This document shows, piece after piece, positions 19,447 to 28,296 of a stretch of 64,000 bases of DNA. The number at the start of each line of letters is the position of its first letter. The stretch's first letter is position 1. Source of the stretch: Myxococcales bacterium (GTDB lineage: Bacteria > Myxococcota_A > Polyangia > Fen-1088); assembly GCA_022184915.1 (NCBI GenBank), contig JAGTJU010000005.1, forward strand, positions 310,001 to 374,000, read 5' to 3'. The position numbers were made by a program, and so were the translations under genes. The notes beneath the pieces were generated by a model. That model was not told the origin of the DNA, ran no database searches, and saw only the letters and a list, made by a program, of their open reading frames with translations.

Positions 19447-20805
19447 TCAGCGCGGCGCGCCCGCCCCCTCGGCCTCGGAACCAGCGCCCGAGGCAGCAAG
19501 CCGCTCCGCCTCTTCGGCCGATACATCCTCGATTTTCGACTGGGCGAGCACGAGGTCGAAGGTCTTTTCGTCCTGAATTTGGCGCCGCAGATTCTGGATG
19601 CGGCCCGAGCGCTCGAGGTCCGCGCGCAGCTTCTTGGCGTTCTCCTGGCGAGACGCCGCGAGCTCCGCGATCTTCTTCTGGAGGTCGGCGTCCGAAACCT
19701 CGATGCCTTCGCGTTCGGCGATGGCGCCGAGAAGCACCGAAGCGCGGGCCTGTTCCGCGGCCTCGGGCATGGCGTCGGCCAACATCTTCGACTCGTCGAC
19801 CCCACTGGCACCGGGCTCGATTCCCAGCATGGAGAGCTGGACCTTGAACTGCTCGACCATCGACCGTGCGTATCGCTCGACGAGGGAGGGTGCGATCGGG
19901 AAATCGTTGGCCTTGACCAGTCCCTTGACGACCTGACCGATGAGCTCGTTGCGGATCCGCTGCTTGTCGGCCTCTTCGAGGCGGGCGCGGATCTTTTCCT
20001 TGAGACCCTCGAGGGTGTCGGCCTCGCCCGTCTCCCTGGCCAGGGCGTCATCGATGACCGGAACCTTGCGCGCGCGGACCTCCTTCACGGAGATCCTGAG
20101 GGCCACGTCCTGGCCCGCGAGCTCCCGCATGGGGACGTCGTCGGCGATCTTGTAGCGCAGTTCGTGCTCTTCCGCGTTCACCGGAAGGCCTCGCAGCTGC
20201 GCGGCGAGCCCCGGTAGAGGCTCCCGCGTGGTGTCGGCCAGATCCACGGCTGCGGTGCGACGTTTGATTTTGTGGGGGCCAACCTTTCCCGAGACCTCCA
20301 CGAGGACCAGGTCGTCGTCGCTGCACGTCGTTCGGTCGCCTTCCACGGGGAGGAACTGCGTGAGTTGCCGCTGATGCTGCTCGAGCGCCTGCTCGATTTG
20401 GCTGTCGTCCACCTTGGGAGGGCGTCGCTTGAGGGCGAGGCCGCCGTAGTCCCGCGGCGTCACGTCCGACTTCACCTCGACCAGGGCCGAAAACTTGAAG
20501 GGCACACCCGCCTTGAGCTCCAGCTTGTCGACCCGAGGGGGTGCTACGGGAGCGAGCTGCTTGTCCTGGATCGCTTGCCCGAGCGAAAGTTCGATGATTT
20601 CCCGCGCGACCTCGTCTTCGATGCGCGGCCCGTAGAGCTGTTCGAGCACTGCGCGCGGCGCCTTGCCGGGCCGGAACCCCCTGAGGTTCACCTGGCGACG
20701 CAGTTGAGTGTAGGCCCGCTCGAGTCGCGGAGCCACGTCGCCCCATGGCACCTCGAAATCGACGCGCTTCTCGACGGGGGAAATGTCTTCGATGGAAAGC
20801 TGCAT
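19447..20805 (-). CDS. tig: Trigger factor
   Basis: Ribosome-associated chaperone with peptidyl-prolyl isomerase activity. The 452 residues include the ribosome-binding N-terminal domain with the signature GFRPGKAPR, a PPIase-like centre, and the long helical C-terminal domain. It opens the tig-clpP-clpX-lon run. A promoter is visible directly upstream. Confidence 0.93.
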   Translation of the reverse strand: MQLSIEDISPVEKRVDFEVPWGDVAPRLERAYTQLRRQVNLRGFRPGKAPRAVLEQLYGPRIEDEVAREIIELSLGQAIQDKQLAPVAPPRVDKLELKAGVPFKFSALVEVKSDVTPRDYGGLALKRRPPKVDDSQIEQALEQHQRQLTQFLPVEGDRTTCSDDDLVLVEVSGKVGPHKIKRRTAAVDLADTTREPLPGLAAQLRGLPVNAEEHELRYKIADDVPMRELAGQDVALRISVKEVRARKVPVIDDALARETGEADTLEGLKEKIRARLEEADKQRIRNELIGQVVKGLVKANDFPIAPSLVERYARSMVEQFKVQLSMLGIEPGASGVDESKMLADAMPEAAEQARASVLLGAIAEREGIEVSDADLQKKIAELAASRQENAKKLRADLERSGRIQNLRRQIQDEKTFDLVLAQSKIEDVSAEEAERLAASGAGSEAEGAGAPR

Positions 20806-20818
20806 GGGAAGGGGTGAG

Positions 20819-20847
20819 TTTATTCAGGACGTCCGCGCCGCCGTCAA
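20819..20847 (-). promoter_or_regulatory. Probable promoter of tig-clpP-clpX
   Basis: Minus strand: TTGACG (20842-20847), 17-nt spacer, AATAAA (20819-20824). The start codon lies 13 nt downstream of the -10 box, so the leader would be very short; no ribosome site is visible before the ATG. Confidence 0.4.
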
Positions 20848-20933
20848 CTGGGGCCGCACAGGGGGCTTTGCGACGCGTCATCAGCCTTTCGGCTTGCGCC
20901 GCTCGCCCCGGTCGTACACCATACCGCCCTTAC

Positions 20934-22634
20934 ATGTCTGCAGGAGGCTTCACACTTGGCGATCGCCTCGGGCTGAAAGTGGCGGAATGCCGCGTTCGCG
21001 GTTGCACCCGCACGTGGACGGACCTGTCCGCGAACCCAGCCCTGGCCGAGGCGACCACAGGCGCTGACGAAACCCGCGGCATGTGCGAACCGTGCCGCCG
21101 GCGATGGGCGAAGTTGAACGATCGCGAAATGGCGTGCGCCCGGCCGGGCTGTGAGGGCACTTGGCATTGGTCACGCCAGGCGCAGCTCGAAAACCAAGCC
21201 GCAGGCCGGCCGGAGCCGAGCCATTTCTGCGGCAGCTGCGAGCAGAAGCTCAAGGAGCTCGAGCCCGTCGAGACCGTCTGCGCGGTGCCCGAGTGTGGGC
21301 GGGCCGCGCGGCTCACGCCCAAGCAGCAGCTGCTCGGCGAAACCGGCGCGGTGGAGAGCAAGCCTGGGGGCATCACCCTGGCAGGAGCTCTCTGTAAGCG
21401 GTGTGCAGAGAAAGCCCCCCAACTGGACGACGTCCAGGTGGCTTGCGGCATCCAGAAGTGCAAACGCACCTGGACCTGGAAGGCTGACGAACAGATTTCT
21501 GCGTTCGCCTCGGGCAAACCGAGCAATGCGCCTCGCCGGATGTGCGAACCCTGCCGGGAGGCCTTTGGCAAGCTGGCCGACCGCGACGTGCGTTGCCGCG
21601 CTTCCGGATGCAAGCGCGCCTGGGTGTGGACGCGCGCGCAACAGCTCGACGCCTGTGTTGCCGACAAGCCGGCCCCCAAACCGCCCGCCCACCTCTGTGA
21701 AGAGTGCTTCAAGATCTGGAGCGGCCTCAAAGACACAGAGCGGCCTTGCCGCCGCTCGGGGTGCAAGAACACCTGGATCGAGAAGCGTGGGGCTCAGCTG
21801 GCCCGCGCTTTGCGGGGCAAAACGGGCGAGCCCTACCCTCAATTCTGCGCGTCCTGCACGAGCCAAGTCGCGGCGCTCCAGGACCGCCAGGTGGGGTGCA
21901 AGACCGAGGGCTGCAAGAACACCTGGACGTGGTCGGCGCAACAGCAGTTCCTGGCCGGGGCACGCCCCGACCTTCCCGAAGCGGCGTCTGAAAAGGCCGA
22001 GGCCCCCTCTGCGGCCTTCGCTTTACCCGGCCCCGAGCCGGTACGGACCGAGCCCACCGACGAGGGCGAGGCGGAAGAGGCTGTCGCCGTGGAGACTGTC
22101 GCCGAGGACACCGGCGCCACGCCCGTCATGAGGGCCGAGGACGTTTCCGAGGCGGGAGCCGAAGCAGGCTCTGAAGACGGCGCCGAGGAGGGGCCGGCTG
22201 AGGCGCCTACTTCCGGTGAGGCCGCTCCGGCGGGGAAGAGCAAGAGGCGGAGGCGGAGGCGGCGACGTCACCAGATCCACGCCCCGAGCCGCCACTGTGG
22301 GTTTTGTTCCGATTTTCTCTCGAAGCACAAAACCGTGGAGCTCCCCTGTGCCAGCTGCGGCACGCCGATTTTCTGGCCGCCCGAAAGCCAACTGCAAACG
22401 GCCCTGGGCAACTGGGAAATTCCGAAGATCTGCGGGGCCTGCAAGCGTGACGTGACCGAGGCTGAAAGGCAAAAGGCGCGCAGTGAGCTCATCGAGCACG
22501 CCCAGCGCGCGGGAACGGCCGAAAGCGAGACAGGCGTGGGTGCGGAATCGACTCCGGCGGAGCCGAGCTCCGCTACCGAGTCGGACGTCGCCGCGCCCGC
22601 TGACCCGGTCGTCGCCTCAGAACCCAGCCCCTGA
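20934..22634 (+). CDS. Tandem zinc-ribbon array protein
   Basis: A 566-residue protein built from repeated zinc-ribbon-like units of about 45 residues: C-x4-C, an aromatic stretch of type RTWTW, a Q-rich helix, then C-x2-C (for example CGIQKC ... MCEPC). Six complete units run from the N-terminus to about residue 300. A seventh begins at CKTEGC but its C-x2-C partner (HCGFC) comes only after an acidic, Glu/Ala-rich insert and an Arg-rich cluster (SKRRRRRRRRH). A final unit CASC ... CGAC follows. Units resemble the probable zinc-ribbon family zf-trcl; that is my inference. No signal peptide, membrane segment or catalytic domain is seen. It may bind nucleic acid or protein. The ATG at 20934 is chosen because the residues before it do not fit the repeat. 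Divergent from tig. Confidence 0.75.
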   Translation: MSAGGFTLGDRLGLKVAECRVRGCTRTWTDLSANPALAEATTGADETRGMCEPCRRRWAKLNDREMACARPGCEGTWHWSRQAQLENQAAGRPEPSHFCGSCEQKLKELEPVETVCAVPECGRAARLTPKQQLLGETGAVESKPGGITLAGALCKRCAEKAPQLDDVQVACGIQKCKRTWTWKADEQISAFASGKPSNAPRRMCEPCREAFGKLADRDVRCRASGCKRAWVWTRAQQLDACVADKPAPKPPAHLCEECFKIWSGLKDTERPCRRSGCKNTWIEKRGAQLARALRGKTGEPYPQFCASCTSQVAALQDRQVGCKTEGCKNTWTWSAQQQFLAGARPDLPEAASEKAEAPSAAFALPGPEPVRTEPTDEGEAEEAVAVETVAEDTGATPVMRAEDVSEAGAEAGSEDGAEEGPAEAPTSGEAAPAGKSKRRRRRRRRHQIHAPSRHCGFCSDFLSKHKTVELPCASCGTPIFWPPESQLQTALGNWEIPKICGACKRDVTEAERQKARSELIEHAQRAGTAESETGVGAESTPAEPSSATESDVAAPADPVVASEPSP

Positions 22635-22641
22635 GTGGGCT

Positions 22642-23031
22642 TCAGCCGCCGAACAGGCGGGCCACGAGCGGCACATCGGCCGGCGGCAGCGGAAGAGCGC
22701 TCACGCCGGCGATCGGCACCCAGCGCACATCTGCGACTTGCACAGCGACAGGCTGGCCCGAGATGATCTCGCAGGCGTAAAGGAGCATGTAAAGGTCGAA
22801 GTCGTCGTACGCGTGGAACGCCACGTCCACCACGCGCCCCACCGCCACCTCGCAGCCGAGCTCTTCCTGGATTTCGCGGGCCAGCGCCACTTCAGGGCTC
22901 TCGCCCGCCTCGATCTTGCCGCCCGGGAACTCCCAGCACAGCGGCTGAGCCTGATCGGCTCGTCGCTGCGAGAGCAAGACGGTGTCCCCTTGGCGGATCA
23001 GCGCCGCTACGACCAGAACGCGGGATCGCAT
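22642..23031 (-). CDS. MutT-type NUDIX hydrolase (8-oxo-dGTP diphosphatase)
   Basis: Pyrophosphohydrolase that cleans oxidised dGTP from the nucleotide pool. The 129 residues contain a full Nudix box from GGKIEAGES to REIQEELG (G-x5-E-x7-RE-U-x-EE-x-G) and the MutT-like WEFPGGK lead-in. Length is typical of MutT. It lies 6 nt after the histidine kinase on the same strand and converges with the zinc-ribbon gene. Confidence 0.88.
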   Translation of the reverse strand: MRSRVLVVAALIRQGDTVLLSQRRADQAQPLCWEFPGGKIEAGESPEVALAREIQEELGCEVAVGRVVDVAFHAYDDFDLYMLLYACEIISGQPVAVQVADVRWVPIAGVSALPLPPADVPLVARLFGG

Positions 23032-23037
23032 ATGCGT

Positions 23038-25047
23038 TCAATGCCCAATTTCGACCGAATCTGCAAATTCGGTCGGGCGTCGACCGGCTGGGCCCTGGTG
23101 AGGACCCGTCGCCTTCTGCCCGATACGTTCGATGCGCTCGAGCAGTTCTTCGAGCTGGAAGGGCTTGCTGATGCAAGTGGTGGGGGAATCTTCGAGGAAC
23201 CGACGCGCCTCGGGCGCGAAGACGCCCCCCGTGATGAACAAAAAGCGGTCGGCCAGCTCGGGGTAAAGATCGCGCACCACCGCGAACAGCTCGGCGCCCG
23301 ACATGCCGGGCATCTGCAGGTCGCACAAGATCACATCGAAGTTGCGGTCGGTGGCCAAAAGCTCGAGCGCCTCCTGGGCCCCTGGGCGGGGCACGAGATC
23401 GTGGTGATCGATCAGCATGCGGCGGTAGGCCTTGAGGAGCAGGGTCTCGTCATCGATCGCCAAGACCCGACGCCTCCGGCCCGAAGCGCTCTCGAGCCGG
23501 GGCAGGTTCGGGTGCGGGGATGTTGAGAGGTAAGGCAAGCGGACGCGAAACAGGGCCCCTCGCCCCACCTGGCTTTCCGCAGTGATCGCACCGCCCAGCG
23601 ACTGCACGATGTCGCGGCAGATGGGCAAGCCCAGGCCGGTCCCCACGCCCCGGGGTTTCGTGGTGAAGAACGACTCAAAGATGCGCCCCATCACCTCGTC
23701 GGGAATACCGGGGCCGTTGTCCTGCACCTCCACGACGAGACCATCCGCGGTGTCGTAGCTACGGACCCACAACCGGTTTCTCTCGGGTCCCCCTTCGCAC
23801 ATCGCATGCGCCGCGTTCAGCACGAGGTTCAAAAACACCTGGCCGAGCCTTGCGGCACCGCCCGGGACCGAACGTTTGGCCCGAAGATCCCGCACGACGG
23901 TGGCACGATAGCGAAGCTCGTTGCGCAACATCGAAAGCGCCGACTCCATCGCGGCGTTCGCATCCGTGGCCACCTGCGTGTCGTCGTCGATTCTCGAGAA
24001 GGAGTGGAGGTCCCGTACGATGCGCGCGATGCGGGCCATACCTTCCTTCGACTCCTGGAGAATGCTCATCGCCTCGAACAACAGCTCCTGTGCACCCGAG
24101 CGACGCGCCACCTGGGACTGTGTCGCGACCTTCGCATCCACCGTCTGAAGTACGGCCATGACGGCGTCGAGGTTGTGAAGCACAAACGAAGCCGGGTTGT
24201 TGATCTCGTGGGCAACCCCGGCCGCCAACAATCCGATCGAAGCGAGCTTCTCTGATTGCAGGCGTCGCAGCTCCTGATCGCGCGCGTCCGTGACGTCACG
24301 GACCTGTAACAGGACGCGATCGCCCGTGGGGTGCGCGGCCACCATGAACTGGCGTTGGGTACGGGTCATCCCGAGTTCGACACGAGACCCCGCGACCCTT
24401 GCCTGCCGGGCGAGCGCTACCAAACCCATGTCGGCCAGGCTACGCCCAGGCTCTGATTCCGCACCCCCGCGCAACCTTTGCCCTGCGGTGTTCTCGATGA
24501 CCACGGTCCCCTCATCATCGAGCAGAAGTACGCCGTCTTCGATGAGGTTGACGGTTTCGCGAAGCGTGTCGCGTTCCCGGCGCAGCTCATCGACCAACGC
24601 AGCGACCTTGCGTGTGTTCTCCACCACCTTGATCTCGAGCTCGGAGTTGTGGCGTCGGAACTCGGCGGCCACCCGCTTGGATCGCGCATTGAACTCGACG
24701 CGGGCCACGATCTCGGGGCCCGACGCGCTCTCCTGCACGAAGTCATCGATGTCGCACGAAGCTGCGGCGCGGGAAGCGCCAGGCAGGGGAAGCGACGGTA
24801 CGATCATCACCAGGGGCACGGGGGTCAATCCGGGGCTCTTGGTGAGCTTCGCGCAAACGGCCGACGCCCCACCGCCGTCGAGTTCAGCGTGGAGCAACAA
24901 GACGTCGATGGGGACCGGCCCCGTGAGCTCCCTGATGACACTCTCGACGTCATCGCACGTACGCACGTCGTGAGAGGCACACGCAAGCACATGCGTGAAC
25001 CGGCGCTGGAGAACGTTATCGGAAACCGCGATGAGGGTTCGCGCCAT
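23038..25047 (-). CDS. Hybrid histidine kinase with degenerate N-terminal receiver
   Basis: A 669-residue soluble sensor kinase. Order: receiver-like domain (1-120) in which the phosphoacceptor site reads LLLHAEL, so His replaces Asp; coiled coil (120-165); PAS domain (about 165-255); HisKA with His280 in GVAHEINNPAS; HATPase with NGPGIP and GTGLGLPIC; C-terminal receiver (about 528-640) with Asp576 in LCDLQMPG and Lys628 in ISKPF. No membrane segments. Divergent from the HD-GYP response regulator, which is the likely partner. The HEINNP motif places it with group-4-type kinases. Confidence 0.9.
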   Translation of the reverse strand: MARTLIAVSDNVLQRRFTHVLACASHDVRTCDDVESVIRELTGPVPIDVLLLHAELDGGGASAVCAKLTKSPGLTPVPLVMIVPSLPLPGASRAAASCDIDDFVQESASGPEIVARVEFNARSKRVAAEFRRHNSELEIKVVENTRKVAALVDELRRERDTLRETVNLIEDGVLLLDDEGTVVIENTAGQRLRGGAESEPGRSLADMGLVALARQARVAGSRVELGMTRTQRQFMVAAHPTGDRVLLQVRDVTDARDQELRRLQSEKLASIGLLAAGVAHEINNPASFVLHNLDAVMAVLQTVDAKVATQSQVARRSGAQELLFEAMSILQESKEGMARIARIVRDLHSFSRIDDDTQVATDANAAMESALSMLRNELRYRATVVRDLRAKRSVPGGAARLGQVFLNLVLNAAHAMCEGGPERNRLWVRSYDTADGLVVEVQDNGPGIPDEVMGRIFESFFTTKPRGVGTGLGLPICRDIVQSLGGAITAESQVGRGALFRVRLPYLSTSPHPNLPRLESASGRRRRVLAIDDETLLLKAYRRMLIDHHDLVPRPGAQEALELLATDRNFDVILCDLQMPGMSGAELFAVVRDLYPELADRFLFITGGVFAPEARRFLEDSPTTCISKPFQLEELLERIERIGQKATGPHQGPAGRRPTEFADSVEIGH

Positions 25048-25486
25048 GTCCTACCGCCCGGGAGCTAGCGAACCAGCACCCAACAGGCGGCCACCTTCGC
25101 CGACCCGCCGACCAACACCCAAGTCTTCGTATGTCTAAACATCATGAAGTCAAAGCTCGTGGCTTACGCCGTGGGCATCTTCGCCCCTTGTGCGGGGGTG
25201 AGGCAAGATTGCTCACTCGTTTAGGTGTTCTCGTCGGATGAAATCGGCGCACGCACGCACACGCCCCCACGAGGGCACAAGGGCGACGCGGACCTCGCGA
25301 ACCGGGCTGTCGTATCGAAGTGCCCCGGGCCCTCTTAGGCCATTCGAATCGGAAACAAATTCGAAATGTACGGAGTTTTCTGCGTGCGAGAGCCTCGAGG
25401 GCAGACGAGACGGGGCCTACCCACATGAGCGGCCACTCAAAGAGGTCACGCCAGGGTTCAAGAGTGAAATTTGGCCTGTCGATACG
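25048..25486. other. Regulatory intergenic region between kinase and HD-GYP regulator
   Basis: This 439-nt stretch separates two divergent signalling genes. Frames open across it are shadows extending from the neighbours. It contains a paired TTCGAA dyad (25341-25368, listed separately). No RNA gene is seen. Confidence 0.6.
25341..25368. promoter_or_regulatory. Paired dyad, possible operator
   Basis: Two ATTCGAA palindromes with centres 17 nt apart form an imperfect larger dyad: CATTCGAAT, a 9-nt spacer, then ATTCGAAATG. It stands out as AT-rich against GC-rich DNA and lies about 120 nt upstream of the HD-GYP gene. A binding site for a dimeric regulator is inferred. Confidence 0.4.
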
Positions 25487-26587
25487 ATGATCATGGATGA
25501 ACTGGCCAGCGAGCAAACGCCCACGGCGCGAGTTCTCTACGTCGACGACGAGCCGAACCTGTGCCGCGCGTTCTGCCGCATCTTTGGCAATGAACCAGGC
25601 CTGAGCGTGCACACCAGCACGTCGCCCCAACAGGCACTCACCTTGGTCGCTGCCGAGCCCTTCGACGTGATCGTCTCCGATCTGCGGATGCCCGAGATGG
25701 ATGGAATCGAGTTCCTCACGAGCGCGCGTCGGCATAGGCCGGAGGCCCGACGCTTGTTGATTAGCGGCTACGCCGACTTCGAGACCGCCCTGGTGGCCAT
25801 CAACAAGCTCGGCGTGGATCGGCTTTTGACCAAACCCTGGAACACCTACGACGTGGTCAGCGCCGTTCAGTCGGCAGCCGAGCACGTCAGTCTGCTGCGG
25901 GAGAATGCCCGGGTCCAAGAGGAGCTTCGGCGCAAGGCCCGCGAGCTCGCGCGGGTGAACCGCCACCTCGATCGCATGGTGGAAGAGCGGACCAGCAACC
26001 TTCTCGACAGTTTGGTCTCCGCGCTCGATCTCCGAGATTCGGAGACTCAGTGGCATTCGCGCCGGGTGGGGCTGTACGCGCGGCGGCTGGCCACGGAGCT
26101 TGGCATCGCTGACCGCGAGCTCGACGACATCGAGCGGGGCAGCATGCTTCACGACATCGGGAAGATCGGCGTTCGCGATGCCGTGCTGCTGAAACCTGGG
26201 CCCCTCGACGCGCAAGAGTGGGTAGAAATGAAGCGGCACCCGGCGCTCGGCTTCGAGATGCTCAAGGACATCTCGTTTCTGGAGCGGGCGCGCCTGATAC
26301 CGCTTCAGCACCAGGAGCGCTGGGACGGCTCGGGCTACCCCGGAGGGCTCAAGGGCGAACAGATACAGATCGGCGCACGGATCTTCGCCGTGGTGGACAC
26401 CTACGACGCGATCACGAGCAACCGCCCCTACCGCAAGGCACGGCCCTACGCGGTGGCCCGCGCGGAGATCGAGCGCTGCGCAGGCACCCAGTTCGACCCG
26501 AAGGTCGTCACCGCTTGGCTCCGCATCGCGGAGGCCGAGTGGCACCAGATCCGCCGCAGCTTCGAAGCGCGGGGCGCAGACGACTGA
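25487..26587 (+). CDS. Response regulator with HD-GYP domain (RpfG-like)
   Basis: Predicted c-di-GMP phosphodiesterase controlled by phosphorylation. The 366 residues start with a receiver (Asp65 in VSDLRMPEMDG, Lys116 in LTKPW), then a coiled coil (about 135-165), then an HD-GYP domain with His222-Asp223 in LHDIGKIG, the HHE-type ligand in LQHQERWDGSGYPGGL, and DTYDAITSNRPYR. All catalytic motifs are present. ATG at 25487 (or 25493) is chosen since upstream residues are not receiver-like. Divergent from the hybrid kinase. Confidence 0.9.
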   Translation: MIMDELASEQTPTARVLYVDDEPNLCRAFCRIFGNEPGLSVHTSTSPQQALTLVAAEPFDVIVSDLRMPEMDGIEFLTSARRHRPEARRLLISGYADFETALVAINKLGVDRLLTKPWNTYDVVSAVQSAAEHVSLLRENARVQEELRRKARELARVNRHLDRMVEERTSNLLDSLVSALDLRDSETQWHSRRVGLYARRLATELGIADRELDDIERGSMLHDIGKIGVRDAVLLKPGPLDAQEWVEMKRHPALGFEMLKDISFLERARLIPLQHQERWDGSGYPGGLKGEQIQIGARIFAVVDTYDAITSNRPYRKARPYAVARAEIERCAGTQFDPKVVTAWLRIAEAEWHQIRRSFEARGADD

Positions 26588-26605
26588 GTCCGCTTGCTTG
26601 GCCGC

Positions 26606-26926
26606 TCAGAGCTGGTCGATTTTGGCGGCCAAGATGAAATCGTTTTCCGAGAGGCCCCCGATGGCGTGGGTCCAGATAGTCACATCCACGAGGGAATACT
26701 GGACCGAGAAGTCGGGGTGATGGCCCTCGCGCTCGGCAAGGTCGGCCATGCGGTTGACGAACGCCAGGGCCGCGACGAAATTCTCGAACTCGAAGCGACG
26801 CTGCAGCCTGCGGTGATCCACCACGCGCCACGCAGCCACCTTGGGCGCCAAAACGGCAATCTCTTCGGCCGTCAGTTTGGGAACACCCCCCTCACACGGA
26901 ACACACTTTTTTTGATTGAGCTCCAT
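26606..26926 (-). CDS. Pterin-4a-carbinolamine dehydratase
   Basis: Recycles oxidised tetrahydrobiopterin cofactor, or acts as a moonlighting pterin dehydratase. The 106 residues carry the family motif GHHPDFSVQY and the second histidine in TIWTHAIGGLSENDF. ATG at 26926 has a GGAGG ribosome site 7 nt upstream; the longer frame to 27115 runs into the apaG gene. No aromatic amino-acid hydroxylase lies nearby. Confidence 0.9.
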   Translation of the reverse strand: MELNQKKCVPCEGGVPKLTAEEIAVLAPKVAAWRVVDHRRLQRRFEFENFVAALAFVNRMADLAEREGHHPDFSVQYSLVDVTIWTHAIGGLSENDFILAAKIDQL

Positions 26927-27035
26927 CCCGTCCTCCGTGCGGCCGAGGTTAGCAGTTCGGACCCCCGTTTCACCCGCGCAGGCCTGGCCTCGCCCGCTTG
27001 CGCCTTGTGCGGCGCTCTGGCAGGGTCTTCGAGGT

Positions 27036-27419
27036 ATGGCAACGGCGGTCACCCAGGGCATTCGCGTTACGGTCAAGAGCCAGTTCATCGCGGACCGGTC
27101 GGCGCCGCGGGACAAGCGCTTTGCGTTCTCCTATACGGTGACGATACGCAACGAGGGGAGCGAGACCGCCCAGTTACTGAGTCGTCACTGGACCATCGTC
27201 GACAACGAAGGCGGGGTTCAGGAGGTCAAGGGCGAGGGGGTCGTGGGCGTTCAACCCGTGCTCCGTCCGGGTGAGAGCTTCGAGTACACGAGCTGGTGCG
27301 TGATCCCTACCCCCTCGGGCTCGATGCGCGGCACGTATCAGATGGTGCGCAGCCAGGGCGAAAAGTTCGATGCCGAGATCGCGCCCTTCCGCCTGGGGCT
27401 GCCCCTGACCCTGAACTAG
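27036..27419 (+). CDS. apaG: ApaG-domain protein
   Basis: A 127-residue immunoglobulin-like beta protein of the ApaG family; in enterobacteria it is linked to Co2+/Mg2+ efflux phenotypes, but its biochemical role is unclear. Family motifs FSYTVTIRN, LLSRHW, VVGVQP, FEYTSW and MRGTYQMV are all present and the length is normal. ATG at 27036 follows a GAGG site. Divergent from the pterin dehydratase gene. Confidence 0.92.
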   Translation: MATAVTQGIRVTVKSQFIADRSAPRDKRFAFSYTVTIRNEGSETAQLLSRHWTIVDNEGGVQEVKGEGVVGVQPVLRPGESFEYTSWCVIPTPSGSMRGTYQMVRSQGEKFDAEIAPFRLGLPLTLN

Positions 27420-27460
27420 GGGACCAGAGGGGACGACCAGAGGGGGACGACCAGAGGAGC
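27418..27460. repeat. Short tandem repeat after apaG
   Basis: Three imperfect copies of a 13-14-nt unit GGGGACGACCAGA (first copy shorter by three bases) immediately follow the apaG stop codon and lie about 45 nt before the DUF72 gene. Copy number could vary by slippage. Confidence 0.7.
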
Positions 27461-27505
27461 AGGCCGGCGTCGACGCCGGGCCGCGCAGCCGTTAACCTGC
27501 TCACC

Positions 27506-28207
27506 GTGCGCATCCTGACCGGCACGAGCGGTTTTTCGTACCCCGCGTGGAAGGGCAGTTTTTATCCCGAAAAGCTGCCGGCAAAGAAGATGCTCGCCTC
27601 CTACGCGTCCCAGCTCCTGGCGGTGGAGATCAACAACACCTTTTACCGCATGCCCAAATCGGCCGAGCTCGCGGCCTGGGCGGAGCAGACGCCGGAAACG
27701 TTTCGCTTCGCCCTGAAAGCGCCCCGGCGCATCACCCACATCCGGCGGCTCGTGGACGCCCAGGACGACGTGGCCTATTTCGCCCAGGCGTCGTCCGCCC
27801 TGGGAAAGCGCCTTGGCCCCGTGCTGTTTCAGCTTCCGCCCTTCCTCAAGTGCGACGTGAGGCGGCTACAGGAGTTTCTCGACACGCTGGGGGGCCAGGC
27901 GCCGGAGCTCGCCGCTGCGTTCGAGTTTCGCCACGAGAGCTGGTTCGTGGACGAGGTGTTCGACGCGCTCGCGGCACGGAACGCGGCGCTGTGCGTAGCC
28001 GACGGGGACGGCCTGACGACGCCCCTCGTGGCCACCACGTCGTGGGGGTACCTTCGCCTTCGTAAAGAGGGGTACGCGGCCGAAGACCTCGCGCGGTGGA
28101 GCGCGCAAACCCGGACCCAGCCCTGGTCGGAGACGTACGTGTTTTTCAAGCACGAAGACGCCGGAGTGGGTCCTGGCCTGGCCCGTGCGTTTCTCGCCGC
28201 CACCTGA
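27506..28207 (+). CDS. DUF72 (YecE-like) TIM-barrel protein
   Basis: A 233-residue member of the DUF72/YecE family of uncharacterised TIM-barrel proteins. Typical motifs: GTSGFSYPAWKGSFYP at the start, VEINNTFYRMP, FRFALKAPRRITH, GPVLFQLPPF, AFEFRHESW, and the C-terminal YVFFKHED. GTG at 27506 is chosen because homology begins there; the frame opens earlier inside apaG. Confidence 0.88.
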   Translation: MRILTGTSGFSYPAWKGSFYPEKLPAKKMLASYASQLLAVEINNTFYRMPKSAELAAWAEQTPETFRFALKAPRRITHIRRLVDAQDDVAYFAQASSALGKRLGPVLFQLPPFLKCDVRRLQEFLDTLGGQAPELAAAFEFRHESWFVDEVFDALAARNAALCVADGDGLTTPLVATTSWGYLRLRKEGYAAEDLARWSAQTRTQPWSETYVFFKHEDAGVGPGLARAFLAAT

Positions 28208-28253
28208 CGCCTCTGCCGGCGGCTGAGCGTCAGCCTCTCCCATGTGGGTCTGT

Positions 28254-28290
28254 GTAAGAATTTCTCTTACGTACCGGGAGGCTCTATACT
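28254..28290 (+). promoter_or_regulatory. Dyad and -10 element before ku
   Basis: A perfect inverted repeat GTAAGA-N5-TCTTAC (28254-28270) covers the expected -35 region of a TATACT -10 box (28285-28290). The -10 box ends 6 nt before the ku ATG, so the transcript would be leaderless or nearly so. No good -35 is present, so an activator or repressor may bind the dyad. Confidence 0.45.
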
Positions 28291-28296
28291 CTCCCC

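Noticed and set aside
25142-26545. Long minus-strand open frame of 467 codons
   Set aside because: It runs antisense to the HD-GYP response regulator, has no recognisable domain and arises from high GC at third positions. The plus-strand gene has all catalytic motifs.
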